The notes under the pieces are model-generated. The model made no database searches, was not told the origin of the DNA, and worked only from the letters and a program-made list of their open reading frames with translations. From a virus: a stretch of DNA of 26,174 nucleotides. Positions 13,800-20,769 of the stretch are shown piece after piece. Position 1 is the stretch's first letter. Each line of letters starts with the position of its first letter. The DNA lies in IMG/VR virus record IMGVR_UViG_3300017971_000704, positions 1 to 26,174 of that record; one strand, written 5' to 3'. The translations under genes were made by a program, and so were the position numbers.

Positions 13800-14641
13800 T
13801 GGCAAGACCAACCAAAGCTGGATTAGATTATATCAATATTGATATTGATTTCTTTGAAGATGAAAAGGTAGAATTCATATCTGCAAAATATGGTGAATTA
13901 GGAGAACTCATTATCATCAAATTGCTTCTAAGAATATATCGAAATGGATATTATCTAAAATGGGGTGAAGATGAATGTTTCCTGTTTGCTAGAAGAAATG
14001 GAAAAAACACTACTTTTGATCTGGTAAATGATGTGGTTAATGAGTTATTAAAAAGAGATTTTTTCAGCAAGGATAAATACAAAAAATATGGCATTCTGAC
14101 ATCGAATGGTATTCAAAAAAGATATATAAAAGCAATTGAAAGAAGAAAAGAAATTAACCTCATAAAAGAGTATTTGATAGTTAATACAAACATTAACTCA
14201 GATAATGGTTGCATTAACTCAGATAATGGTTGCATTAACTCAGTTAAATCACATAAAGTAAAGGAAAGTAAAGGAAAAGAAAGTAAAGCAAACAAAAACA
14301 AACAATCCATGTGTGAAAAATTATCCAAAAAATTTATCAAATCTACTCTTATCAAAAGATCAGAAACACCATCATCAAAATCTTGGGCAAGAAAGCTAGA
14401 AAATTTTATAAAAAAAGAAAAATTAGATAAATCCAGAGTAAAAAAAGTTCTATTATGGTATTGTTCCCAATTCAATAAAAATAATCCATACAATAGAAAA
14501 TATCTCCCCAAGTTTGTACCTCAGTCAAACTCCATGTCAGGCTTTTGCCATAAATTTTTTGATATTGAGCAGTGCATGATGAGAATGACCAATGATAAAA
14601 CCGACCCGAATAAAAAGATCATTGAGGAATTCGTCCAGTGA
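13799..14641 (+). CDS. DnaD-like replisome organiser (DUF4373/Lin1244-like N-terminus)
   Basis: A 280-residue protein. The N-terminus, DYINIDIDFFEDEKVEFISA followed by GELGELIIIKLLLRIYRNGYY, matches the winged-helix domain found in phage DnaD-like initiators. A repetitive middle contains INSDNGC twice and a KESKGKESK segment, then a C-terminal helical domain. Such proteins bind the origin and load the DnaB helicase, encoded next with a 4-base overlap. The coding DNA contains a 21-base direct repeat (14191-14243) that may mark the origin. Domain assignment is by resemblance. Confidence 0.72.
   Translation: MARPTKAGLDYINIDIDFFEDEKVEFISAKYGELGELIIIKLLLRIYRNGYYLKWGEDECFLFARRNGKNTTFDLVNDVVNELLKRDFFSKDKYKKYGILTSNGIQKRYIKAIERRKEINLIKEYLIVNTNINSDNGCINSDNGCINSVKSHKVKESKGKESKANKNKQSMCEKLSKKFIKSTLIKRSETPSSKSWARKLENFIKKEKLDKSRVKKVLLWYCSQFNKNNPYNRKYLPKFVPQSNSMSGFCHKFFDIEQCMMRMTNDKTDPNKKIIEEFVQ
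14191..14243 (+). repeat. 21-base direct repeat inside the initiator gene (possible origin iterons)
   Basis: The unit CATTAACTCAGATAATGGTT+G occurs twice in tandem (14191-14211, 14212-14232), followed by an 11-base partial copy (14233-14243). A purine-rich A/G tract with several AAAGTAAAGG-like units follows at about 14255-14295. Phage origins often lie within their initiator gene, so this is a candidate origin. Confidence 0.55.
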
Positions 14642-16065
14642 AACGAAAGAAAGCCGATTCCAAAATCGAAGAGAAAATCATCACCGCCATGATTATCTCA
14701 AAAGAGTTCCTTGCAAAAGTGATTACATCCCTGGATTTGAATTTTTTCACAGCAGACCATTTCAAAAAGATAGCCCAGTGGTGTGTCAAGTACTACAGAA
14801 AATATCATGAAGCTCCTCACCACCATATTGAAACGCTCTATCATTCCTGGGTTGAAAAAGGGAAAGCCAGAGAGGAAACTGTTGAAGCCGTTCACATCAT
14901 TCTGGAAAAGCTGTCTGATCAATATGAGCGTGAAACAGAAAAGATAAGCAATATCCCATATCTGGTTGATCAGGCTGCAGAATATTTTCAAATGCGAAAT
15001 CTGGAACACTTCAGGGATAATCTTGATACTGCCTTGATAGAACAGGATAATGCCACGGCCAATGATGTTGTCAGTTCTTTTCGCCATGTCAATCTGGGAA
15101 TGGGAGCAGGTATAGACGTATTCAAAGACAATGAGGCATGGAAAGAAGCGTTTAGCAAAGCAGCTGAACCATTATTCACACTAGGACCACCTCATATCAA
15201 TTCTTTCTTTGCCAGCATTCTTTCCCGTGATAACCTACTTGGAATGCTTGCACCAGAGAAACGAGGGAAATCATATTGGTGTATGGAATTCGCCATCAGG
15301 GCATTGATGAGCAGAAGGAAGGTTGCTCTGTTTGAAGTTGGTGACATGAGTCAGTCCCAGCAGATCAAACGGATGGGCTCCCGTTTCGAGAGAAAACCTA
15401 TATTCAAAAAATATCTGGGCAGAATCAAAGTACCGGTCAGGATAAAACAAATCGGTAACAACACCAAAGTGAAATACAAAACAGAATTTCATAAAAAGAC
15501 AGTATCAGAAAAGGGAAGCAGGATTGCAAGACAGAAATTCATGAGACGTTTTGGAATCTCTCCTGAAAAGACATTCTTCAGGTTGAGTACTCATGCTAGT
15601 TCATCCATCAATGTGTCCGGTATATTCGGGATTCTCAACACGTGGGAAATGGAAGATGATTTTGTACCGGATGTCATTATCATTGACTATGCTGATATTC
15701 TCGCAGAGGAACCAGGGACAGCAAACTACTCAGCCAGAGACAAGATCAATGAAACCTGGAAAGCTCTGAGACGGCTGAGTCAGGAGAAGCATTGTCTTGT
15801 CATTGCTCCCACTCAGGCTGATGCGGCCAGTTATGATCAGGAGATATTGACACCCAGGAATTTCAGTGAGGATAAACGCAAGCTGGCTCACGTGACCGGG
15901 ATGCTTGGACTGAATCAAAATCCACAGGAAAAGAAGAGCGGAGTCATGAGGCTGAATTGGATAGTGCTTCGTGAAGCTCCATTTTCCATCTATCAATGTC
16001 TCCATGTCGGCCAGTGTTTGGAACTGGGACGGGCCTACTGTTGTGGGTATTATCGTGAATTCTAA
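14638..16065 (+). CDS. DnaB-like replicative helicase
   Basis: A 475-residue protein starting at GTG 14638, overlapping the initiator stop. An N-terminal helical domain like that of DnaB (IEEKIITAMIISKEFLAKVI... FFTADHFKKIAQW) is followed by a RecA-like domain. This carries the Walker A variant APEKRGKS (residues 205-212), motif VALFEVGDMSQSQ, and Walker B PDVIIIDYADIL (D350). It is a hexameric 5'-3' helicase that opens the fork and works with the primase and initiator. The P-loop is the relaxed A-x4-GKS form rather than GxxGxGKT. Its size matches DnaB. Confidence 0.85.
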   Translation: MKRKKADSKIEEKIITAMIISKEFLAKVITSLDLNFFTADHFKKIAQWCVKYYRKYHEAPHHHIETLYHSWVEKGKAREETVEAVHIILEKLSDQYERETEKISNIPYLVDQAAEYFQMRNLEHFRDNLDTALIEQDNATANDVVSSFRHVNLGMGAGIDVFKDNEAWKEAFSKAAEPLFTLGPPHINSFFASILSRDNLLGMLAPEKRGKSYWCMEFAIRALMSRRKVALFEVGDMSQSQQIKRMGSRFERKPIFKKYLGRIKVPVRIKQIGNNTKVKYKTEFHKKTVSEKGSRIARQKFMRRFGISPEKTFFRLSTHASSSINVSGIFGILNTWEMEDDFVPDVIIIDYADILAEEPGTANYSARDKINETWKALRRLSQEKHCLVIAPTQADAASYDQEILTPRNFSEDKRKLAHVTGMLGLNQNPQEKKSGVMRLNWIVLREAPFSIYQCLHVGQCLELGRAYCCGYYREF

Positions 16066-16146
16066 AACAGACGTTTTAAGAGCGTTTCATTCTTCAATAC
16101 GTCTCTTTATACCTATTTTGAAAGTTTTGCGTTTTAAGGCACCATT

Positions 16147-16176
16147 TTGAGCGTCCTAGAGCATGTTATTTATAAA
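16147..16176 (+). promoter_or_regulatory. Possible promoter before small genes
   Basis: TTGAGC (16147-16152), an 18-base spacer and TATAAA (16171-16176). It lies in the 147-base gap after the helicase gene. That gap also contains two copies of CGTTTTAAG (near 16069 and 16130) of unknown meaning. Confidence 0.35.
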
Positions 16177-16212
16177 TTCATACCCCCCATTTTCCGTTGG
16201 AAGGAGAAAAAC

Positions 16213-16398
16213 ATGCCGGATATTGAGATTGATAAGAAGTTTGAGCGGATCATATTCGAGTGTGAAGAATGTGGAGCAAAGATCAAAATTGATTTGTATT
16301 TGTTATCTGAAAACTGCCTCAGAAATTCCGGGAAAATCTGTAGCCATTACAAACTGGAGGAAGATAAACATTCATTTCTGTTAAGGAAGATAGGATGA
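16213..16398 (+). CDS. Small Cys-containing protein
   Basis: A 61-residue protein; ATG 16213 is chosen because AAGGAG lies 8 bases upstream. It has CEECGAKIKIDLYLL, a CxxC knuckle, and two later Cys (NCLRN, KICSHYK) which may complete a zinc site. Its stop overlaps the next start (ATGA). Function unknown. Confidence 0.65.
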   Translation: MPDIEIDKKFERIIFECEECGAKIKIDLYLLSENCLRNSGKICSHYKLEEDKHSFLLRKIG

Positions 16399-16646
16399 GA
16401 ACTGTCAGAGATTTTGTCAAGCAGCTTGTCACAGAAGGGAAAATCCCCAGACATATCAGGGCTGTTTCCTCATGTACCAAATGGGTTGATGAAATGGATA
16501 ATGTTGATTATCTGGCTGAAAAACTGTATCAAAAAAGAGAAAAGTGGAAAAGAGAAAAAAAGCATCAAACACCGGATAGAGTAACTGATTCAAAGAGATT
16601 AAAAATCAGGCGTAGAAAAAGACCTAACATTTTCCAAGAAAGTTGA
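16395..16646 (+). CDS. Small basic hypothetical protein
   Basis: An 83-residue protein coupled to the preceding gene by ATGA. The first half (VRDFVKQLVTEGKIPRHIRA, WVDEMDNVDYLAEKLYQKRE) looks helical, and the second half is Lys/Arg-rich (KREKKHQ, RLKIRRRKRP), suggesting nucleic acid contact. Family not recognised. The promoter at 16643-16673 starts within its last codons. Confidence 0.6.
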   Translation: MRTVRDFVKQLVTEGKIPRHIRAVSSCTKWVDEMDNVDYLAEKLYQKREKWKREKKHQTPDRVTDSKRLKIRRRKRPNIFQES

Positions 16647-16673
16647 CCTATTTTGTCATCCAAAACTTATAAT
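16643..16673 (+). promoter_or_regulatory. Rightward promoter with perfect -10
   Basis: TTGACC (16643-16648), a 19-base spacer and TATAAT (16668-16673). It lies about 65 bases before the acidic protein gene and could drive the whole preQ0/DpdA operon. The spacer is long, so strength may depend on an activator. Confidence 0.5.
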
Positions 16674-16737
16674 AAGACAATAGTTAGTTGTTCATTGAGT
16701 TTGTTGCAAGCCATTCTTTTGAAAAAGGAGATAGAAA

Positions 16738-17358
16738 ATGGCTGATGAGAGAAAGGTGGTTTTGAGTCTGCTGGAGAAACTGGGCGTGAAGTACACGTCA
16801 AAGATCAGTCTGGAACGGGCGAAGCAGAAGTTGGAGAGGAAGATTGAGAAGGATGGTCTTCCTGAGGATATCGAGATCACGAAGGCTGAAGTCAAGGTTC
16901 TGACAGCAATAGGGTATGAACTTGACTTTGAGGATGAAAGTGCTGATGAGCCTACTGAAGATGATCTTGCCGACATTGAAGAGGAAGAGGAAGAAGAAGA
17001 GGAAGAGGAAGAAGAAGAGGAAGAGGAAGAAGAAGAGGAAGAGAAAACTGCTCCGAAGAAAAACAAGAAGACATCCAAGAGCAAAGGCAAGAAGGAAAAG
17101 AAGGCTCCTGTACAAAAGAAGTCTTCTAAAAAGACAAAGCACCGGGGCGCTGGTGTTATTGCTACGATTGCTGAAATTCTTGCAAGCGCAAAGCGCCCAA
17201 TGTCTCTTGAACAGATTCATGAGAAATTGGTCAAGAAGTTTCCTGACCGGAATGCTGACTCAATGCTTGCCACGATTAGAGTACAGGTTCCTGGTCGTTT
17301 GAACAAAGAACGTGGCATGAAGATCGAAAAAACAGACAAAGGCTACGTGACCAAGTGA
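16738..17358 (+). CDS. Acidic winged-helix (HARE-HTH-like) protein with poly-Glu tract
   Basis: A 206-residue protein with AAGGAG upstream. Residues 1-60 are mixed-charge helical (VVLSLLEKLGVKYTSKISLE). Residues 81-102 are 22 consecutive Glu, then a Lys/Ser-rich basic stretch (about 105-138). The C-terminal domain (GVIATIAEILASAKRPMSLE, QIHEKLVKKFPDRN, TIRVQVPGRL) resembles a HARE-type winged helix as found in the RNA polymerase delta subunit. The acidic-basic-winged helix order suggests a DNA- or polymerase-associated protein, possibly a regulator. It lies just upstream of queC. Confidence 0.6.
   Translation: MADERKVVLSLLEKLGVKYTSKISLERAKQKLERKIEKDGLPEDIEITKAEVKVLTAIGYELDFEDESADEPTEDDLADIEEEEEEEEEEEEEEEEEEEEEEKTAPKKNKKTSKSKGKKEKKAPVQKKSSKKTKHRGAGVIATIAEILASAKRPMSLEQIHEKLVKKFPDRNADSMLATIRVQVPGRLNKERGMKIEKTDKGYVTK
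16978..17043 (+). repeat. Codon-level tandem repeat encoding 22 Glu
   Basis: Sixty-six bases of GAA/GAG codons built on an 18-base unit (GAGGAAGAGGAAGAAGAA) present three times from 16981 with a partial fourth. It is a likely site of length variation by slippage. Confidence 0.85.
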
Positions 17359-17383
17359 AAGAAAAAAAGAAAAAGGATTAAGC

Positions 17384-18052
17384 ATGAAGTCGGTAGTATC
17401 ATTATCAGGTGGGATGGATTCGGCAACAGCTCTTGACTGGGCTATCAATAATAGTGAAGAAGTTATTGCTGTTGGTTTCATCTATGGAAGCAAGCACAAT
17501 CCGTATGAACAGAAATGTGCTGAGCAACTGGCTTATCACTTTGAAGTGGAATTCATACGGATAGACCTGTCAGCAATTGGTAATCATCTCAGATCCAATC
17601 TGCTTAGGAATGGTGGAAATATTCCTGAAGGTCATTATGAATCTGAATCCATGAGACAGACTGTTGTTCCAGGCAGGAATATGATTTTCATTTCAATTCT
17701 TGCAGGGATTGCAGAAAGCCGTGATTTTGATACAGTGGTTCTAGGAATACATGCTGGGGATCATTTTATCTATCCAGATTGTAGACCCAAGTTTTTTCAT
17801 GCGATGGATTGGGCTGTGGAGAAAGGGACTGATGGGAAAGTGTCCCTTCAGGCTCCCTTTCTCCACGGAAACAAAACAACCATACTTCAATATGGTTATG
17901 AATCTTCAAAAGAACCTTTCCCATATCAACTCACTCGTACCTGTTACAAGGATCAGGAGTTGGCGTGTGGAAAATGTGGAGCTTGTCAGGAACGTTTGGA
18001 GGCCTTCAGAAATATTGGTCAGATTGATCCTGTTCAATATGAGGAAGAGTAG
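17384..18052 (+). CDS. queC: 7-cyano-7-deazaguanine (preQ0) synthase
   Basis: A 222-residue enzyme that converts 7-carboxy-7-deazaguanine (CDG) to preQ0 using ATP and ammonia. The PP-loop SLSGGMDSATAL is at residues 6-17, and the C-terminal zinc site has Cys187, Cys195, Cys198 and Cys201 (TCYKD, ACGKCGACQ). Length is that of normal QueC, and there is no fused amidotransferase domain. It is the first gene of a tight queC-queD-queE-folE-dpdA operon. The final DNA base is thus more likely preQ0 than archaeosine-type G+, unless another gene outside the window acts on it. Confidence 0.95.
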   Translation: MKSVVSLSGGMDSATALDWAINNSEEVIAVGFIYGSKHNPYEQKCAEQLAYHFEVEFIRIDLSAIGNHLRSNLLRNGGNIPEGHYESESMRQTVVPGRNMIFISILAGIAESRDFDTVVLGIHAGDHFIYPDCRPKFFHAMDWAVEKGTDGKVSLQAPFLHGNKTTILQYGYESSKEPFPYQLTRTCYKDQELACGKCGACQERLEAFRNIGQIDPVQYEEE

Positions 18053-18418
18053 ATGTATACGATCTCAAAAAGGATTGAGATTGCCGGAAGCCATAGACTG
18101 AATCTGGATTATGATTCTCCCTGTTCAGAACTTCATGGCCATAATTGGAATGTGATTGTAGAGGTACAAGGAGAAAGACTGAATGAGAATGGAATGCTGA
18201 TTGATTTCAAACACATCAAGGAAATTGTCAATCAGTTGGACCATTCTCATATCAATGATCATATTTCCTTAAATCCTACGGCTGAGAACATGGCCTTCTG
18301 GATTGCCTTTGAAATTCAGAAGAGAATTAATGAAGAATGGGAAGGGGATGAAATTCCCTGTATTTCCAAAGTCTCAGTCCAAGAGAGCGAAGGAAATCTG
18401 GCATGCTATATCCCATAA
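18053..18418 (+). CDS. queD: 6-carboxy-5,6,7,8-tetrahydropterin (CPH4) synthase
   Basis: A 121-residue QueD/PTPS-family enzyme that turns dihydroneopterin triphosphate into CPH4. Zinc ligands His14, His28 and His30 (AGSHRL, LHGHNW), catalytic Cys24 (SPCSEL) and the DHSHIND segment are in place. The ATG directly follows the queC stop with GAGGAAGAG as ribosome site. Full length; overlaps queE by 16 bases. Confidence 0.95.
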   Translation: MYTISKRIEIAGSHRLNLDYDSPCSELHGHNWNVIVEVQGERLNENGMLIDFKHIKEIVNQLDHSHINDHISLNPTAENMAFWIAFEIQKRINEEWEGDEIPCISKVSVQESEGNLACYIP

Positions 18419-19023
18419 ACCAAATCTTTTACAGCTTGCAAGGTGAAGGATTTTATGCCGGACGCCCTGCAGTTTTTATTCGATTGTCTGGCTGCAATTT
18501 GAAATGTCCTTGGTGTGATACCAACCATACAAAACATGAAAAGATGTCAGAAGAGCAAATTGTTCAGATGGTAGGAGAACTTTTGCCTCAAAGATGGCCT
18601 CCATTTGTTCTGATTGTTATCACAGGAGGAGAACCAACTTTATACGATCTTAATCCTTTATTGACAGAACTCACATTGATGCTTTCACCTAATGAAATCG
18701 CCATAGAGACCAACGGATACAATCTGAAAAGTATCCCACGTCTTAGCAACATCTGGGTGACAGTCTCACCAAAAATAATGGTGGAAGATTGTACAGCATT
18801 CTTTGATGATAAAGAGTGGTCAGGTGATGAATTGAAGATTGTTCTTGAGCCAGATATTGACGTTGAACTAATAAGGAAATTGCCCTTACGTCTACATACC
18901 AGATTTAATCATTTCTACATCCAGCCTTGCAGTGAAGACTTCGAGTCTGCTGTTGAATTTGTAAAGGAGAATCCATTGTGGATGCTGTCAGTACAGATAC
19001 ACAAGCTGATAAATATTTCCTGA
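18403..19023 (+). CDS. queE: 7-carboxy-7-deazaguanine (CDG) synthase, radical SAM
   Basis: A 206-residue radical SAM enzyme that makes CDG from CPH4. The cluster motif is C31-x3-C35-x2-C38 (GCNLKCPWCD), preceded by FYSLQGEGFYAGRPAVFIR and followed by ITGGEPTLYDL (SAM-binding GGE motif). Slightly shorter than many QueE. The start overlaps queD, and its end overlaps the next gene by 46 bases. Confidence 0.95.
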   Translation: MLYPINQIFYSLQGEGFYAGRPAVFIRLSGCNLKCPWCDTNHTKHEKMSEEQIVQMVGELLPQRWPPFVLIVITGGEPTLYDLNPLLTELTLMLSPNEIAIETNGYNLKSIPRLSNIWVTVSPKIMVEDCTAFFDDKEWSGDELKIVLEPDIDVELIRKLPLRLHTRFNHFYIQPCSEDFESAVEFVKENPLWMLSVQIHKLINIS

Positions 19024-20762
19024 GTTGGGATGATGTTTCTCTCAGAGCCGTCAATCTGGCCACTCAGATTAGAGAGGAATTGAATCTACCACCAGAATGC
19101 TACAAAGTGATAAGTATCTATGGTGTTCCTCGTGGTGGAATATTTCCAGCCTTACTGCTGCAGAAACATCTTCATGCAAACAATATTCTTGCTGACAAAC
19201 CGGAGGAGGCCGATATCTTTGTGGATGATATCATTGATTCCGGAGCTACGAGAGACAGGTACAAAAGGGATTTCCCAGACATTCCTTTCATTGCTTTGTA
19301 TGACAAGACAAAGGGAGAAGTTCCAGGCTGGTTGGTTTTTCCATGGGAAGCTATGTGTGAAGAGACCGGCCCACAGGAAAATATTGTGCGTATGATTGAA
19401 TATATTGGAGAAGACATACACAGAGAGGGATTGATAGAGACTCCTAATCGCGTTATCAAATCGTGGGAAACCTTGTATGGTGGTTATCACGTTGATCCCA
19501 AATCTGTTCTCAAGATGTTTGAGGACGATTCAAGTGATGAGATTGTTTTGCTGAAAAACATGGAATTTTTTAGCACGTGTGAACACCACATGCTTCCATT
19601 CTTCGGCAAGGCTCATATAGCATACATCCCAAATGGAAGAGTTGTAGGAATCAGTAAACTAGCTAGAGTGCTTGAAGTTTTTGCGCGAAGGCTTCAGATT
19701 CAGGAGAGGCTTTGTCAACAGATTACATCATTGCTTGATGAGGAATTGAAACCATTAGGTTCTGCCTGTATCTTGGAAGCCCAACACTTTTGTCTTGCTA
19801 AAGGAACTAAAATACAATTGGCTTATCTTGATAGAAATATTTTTCCTGATGGTGTTCCGATAGAAACTCTTGTTGGAAAACAAAATCTTCCTATTTATAG
19901 TTATGATAAAAATACAGAAAAAATTGTAATTGGAAATGCATCTAAAATATGGAGATCAGGAAGAAAAAAAGTATATAAAGTAACATTTGAATGGTTTTCA
20001 AAAAATCAATATAAAAAGAAAAAAATGAATGGGTCTATTAAAGTAACGGAAGATCATCCTTTTATGTTGCGTCACAAACTTCATAATCGTTATAATAATA
20101 AACACAGAAAATATAAAAATGGAGATTATTTGACAATTAAAGATGGGCTTTCTGTAGGTGATAGTCTGATGCCTTTTTCGTGCTATGGAGAAGAATACAA
20201 AACTTTATCCTTAAATAATGGGGACTATGTACATGAACATAGATTTTTAGCAGAAAATAAAATTGGAAGGAAATTAAAAACTTCTGAGGCTGTTCATCAT
20301 AAAAATGGAAATACCTTAGATAATAGCTTAAATAATTTAATTATCTTAAAGAGAGGAGAACATTCAAAAAAACACTTTGAAGGGAAAAAAAATGAGAATA
20401 AAAGCCATCCTGCTCATAACAAAAAAATTAGAAATCCATTAACATGTTTAGGATGTGGAAAAACATTTTTTGTTAAGTATGCCTATTTAGAAAAAACACA
20501 AAAGTTTTGTTCTCAAAAATGCTATCTTAAAAATGAAGGTAACCATAAAATAATAAAAATTGAAGAACTTGGTATAGAAGAAGTATATGATATTGAAGTA
20601 AATAAATTCAATAATTTTGCGGCAGAAGGTATTATTGTTCATAATTGTATGACTTCCAGGGGAGTTCAGAAGCAAAATTCTATCATGACCACATCCAGCC
20701 TGACTGGGGTATTCAGAGAGAAAGATGCTTCACGGTCTGAATTGTTCCAAATGATTAAGTAG
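18978..20762 (+). CDS. folE: Gpt-like phosphoribosyltransferase fused to GTP cyclohydrolase I, with intein
   Basis: A 594-residue precursor. Residues 1-135 are a purine phosphoribosyltransferase: WDDVSLRAVNLA, YGVPRGGIFPALL, PRPP motif ADIFVDDIIDSGAT (79-92), and PGWLVFPWE. The order resembles E. coli Gpt (WD...RA, SRGG, VIDDLVDTGGT, WIEQPWD). From about 140 it is GTP cyclohydrolase I: HREGLIETPNRVIKSWETL, zinc ligands Cys201 and His204 (TCEHHMLPFFG), VVGISKLARVLEVFARRLQ, and EAQHF/CMTSRGVQKQ. Residues 272-556 are an intein placed directly before the third zinc ligand. The spliced enzyme has about 309 residues. FolE supplies dihydroneopterin triphosphate for QueD. The start overlaps queE by 46 bases, with AAAGGAGAA upstream. 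Confidence 0.92.
   Translation: MDAVSTDTQADKYFLSWDDVSLRAVNLATQIREELNLPPECYKVISIYGVPRGGIFPALLLQKHLHANNILADKPEEADIFVDDIIDSGATRDRYKRDFPDIPFIALYDKTKGEVPGWLVFPWEAMCEETGPQENIVRMIEYIGEDIHREGLIETPNRVIKSWETLYGGYHVDPKSVLKMFEDDSSDEIVLLKNMEFFSTCEHHMLPFFGKAHIAYIPNGRVVGISKLARVLEVFARRLQIQERLCQQITSLLDEELKPLGSACILEAQHFCLAKGTKIQLAYLDRNIFPDGVPIETLVGKQNLPIYSYDKNTEKIVIGNASKIWRSGRKKVYKVTFEWFSKNQYKKKKMNGSIKVTEDHPFMLRHKLHNRYNNKHRKYKNGDYLTIKDGLSVGDSLMPFSCYGEEYKTLSLNNGDYVHEHRFLAENKIGRKLKTSEAVHHKNGNTLDNSLNNLIILKRGEHSKKHFEGKKNENKSHPAHNKKIRNPLTCLGCGKTFFVKYAYLEKTQKFCSQKCYLKNEGNHKIIKIEELGIEEVYDIEVNKFNNFAAEGIIVHNCMTSRGVQKQNSIMTTSSLTGVFREKDASRSELFQMIK
19791..20645 (+). mobile_element. Intein with HNH homing endonuclease in FolE
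   Basis: A 285-residue intein starting CLAKGTKIQLAYL and ending YDIEVNKFNNFAAEGIIVHN before Cys+1 (HF/C...HN/C). A block B TEDHPF segment is present. In the middle is an in-frame HNH domain with EAVHHKNGNTLDNSLNNLI and EHSKKH (His440-His441), then a zinc finger (CLGCGKTFF...KFCSQKCY). G+C is near 25% against about 43% in the flanking FolE coding DNA, consistent with recent arrival. It splits the enzyme immediately before the catalytic zinc Cys, so unspliced FolE should be inactive. Confidence 0.93.
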
Positions 20763-20769
20763 GAATATC

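Noticed and set aside
16069-16115. Weak hairpin AGACG/CGTCT after the DnaB-like gene as a terminator
   Set aside because: Only five base pairs with a long loop and no proper T tract.
16692-17302. Poly-Ser and Lys/Arg-rich ORFs over the Glu tract
   Set aside because: They are other-frame readings of the GAA/GAG repeat; only the poly-Glu frame has a ribosome site and a folded C-terminal domain.
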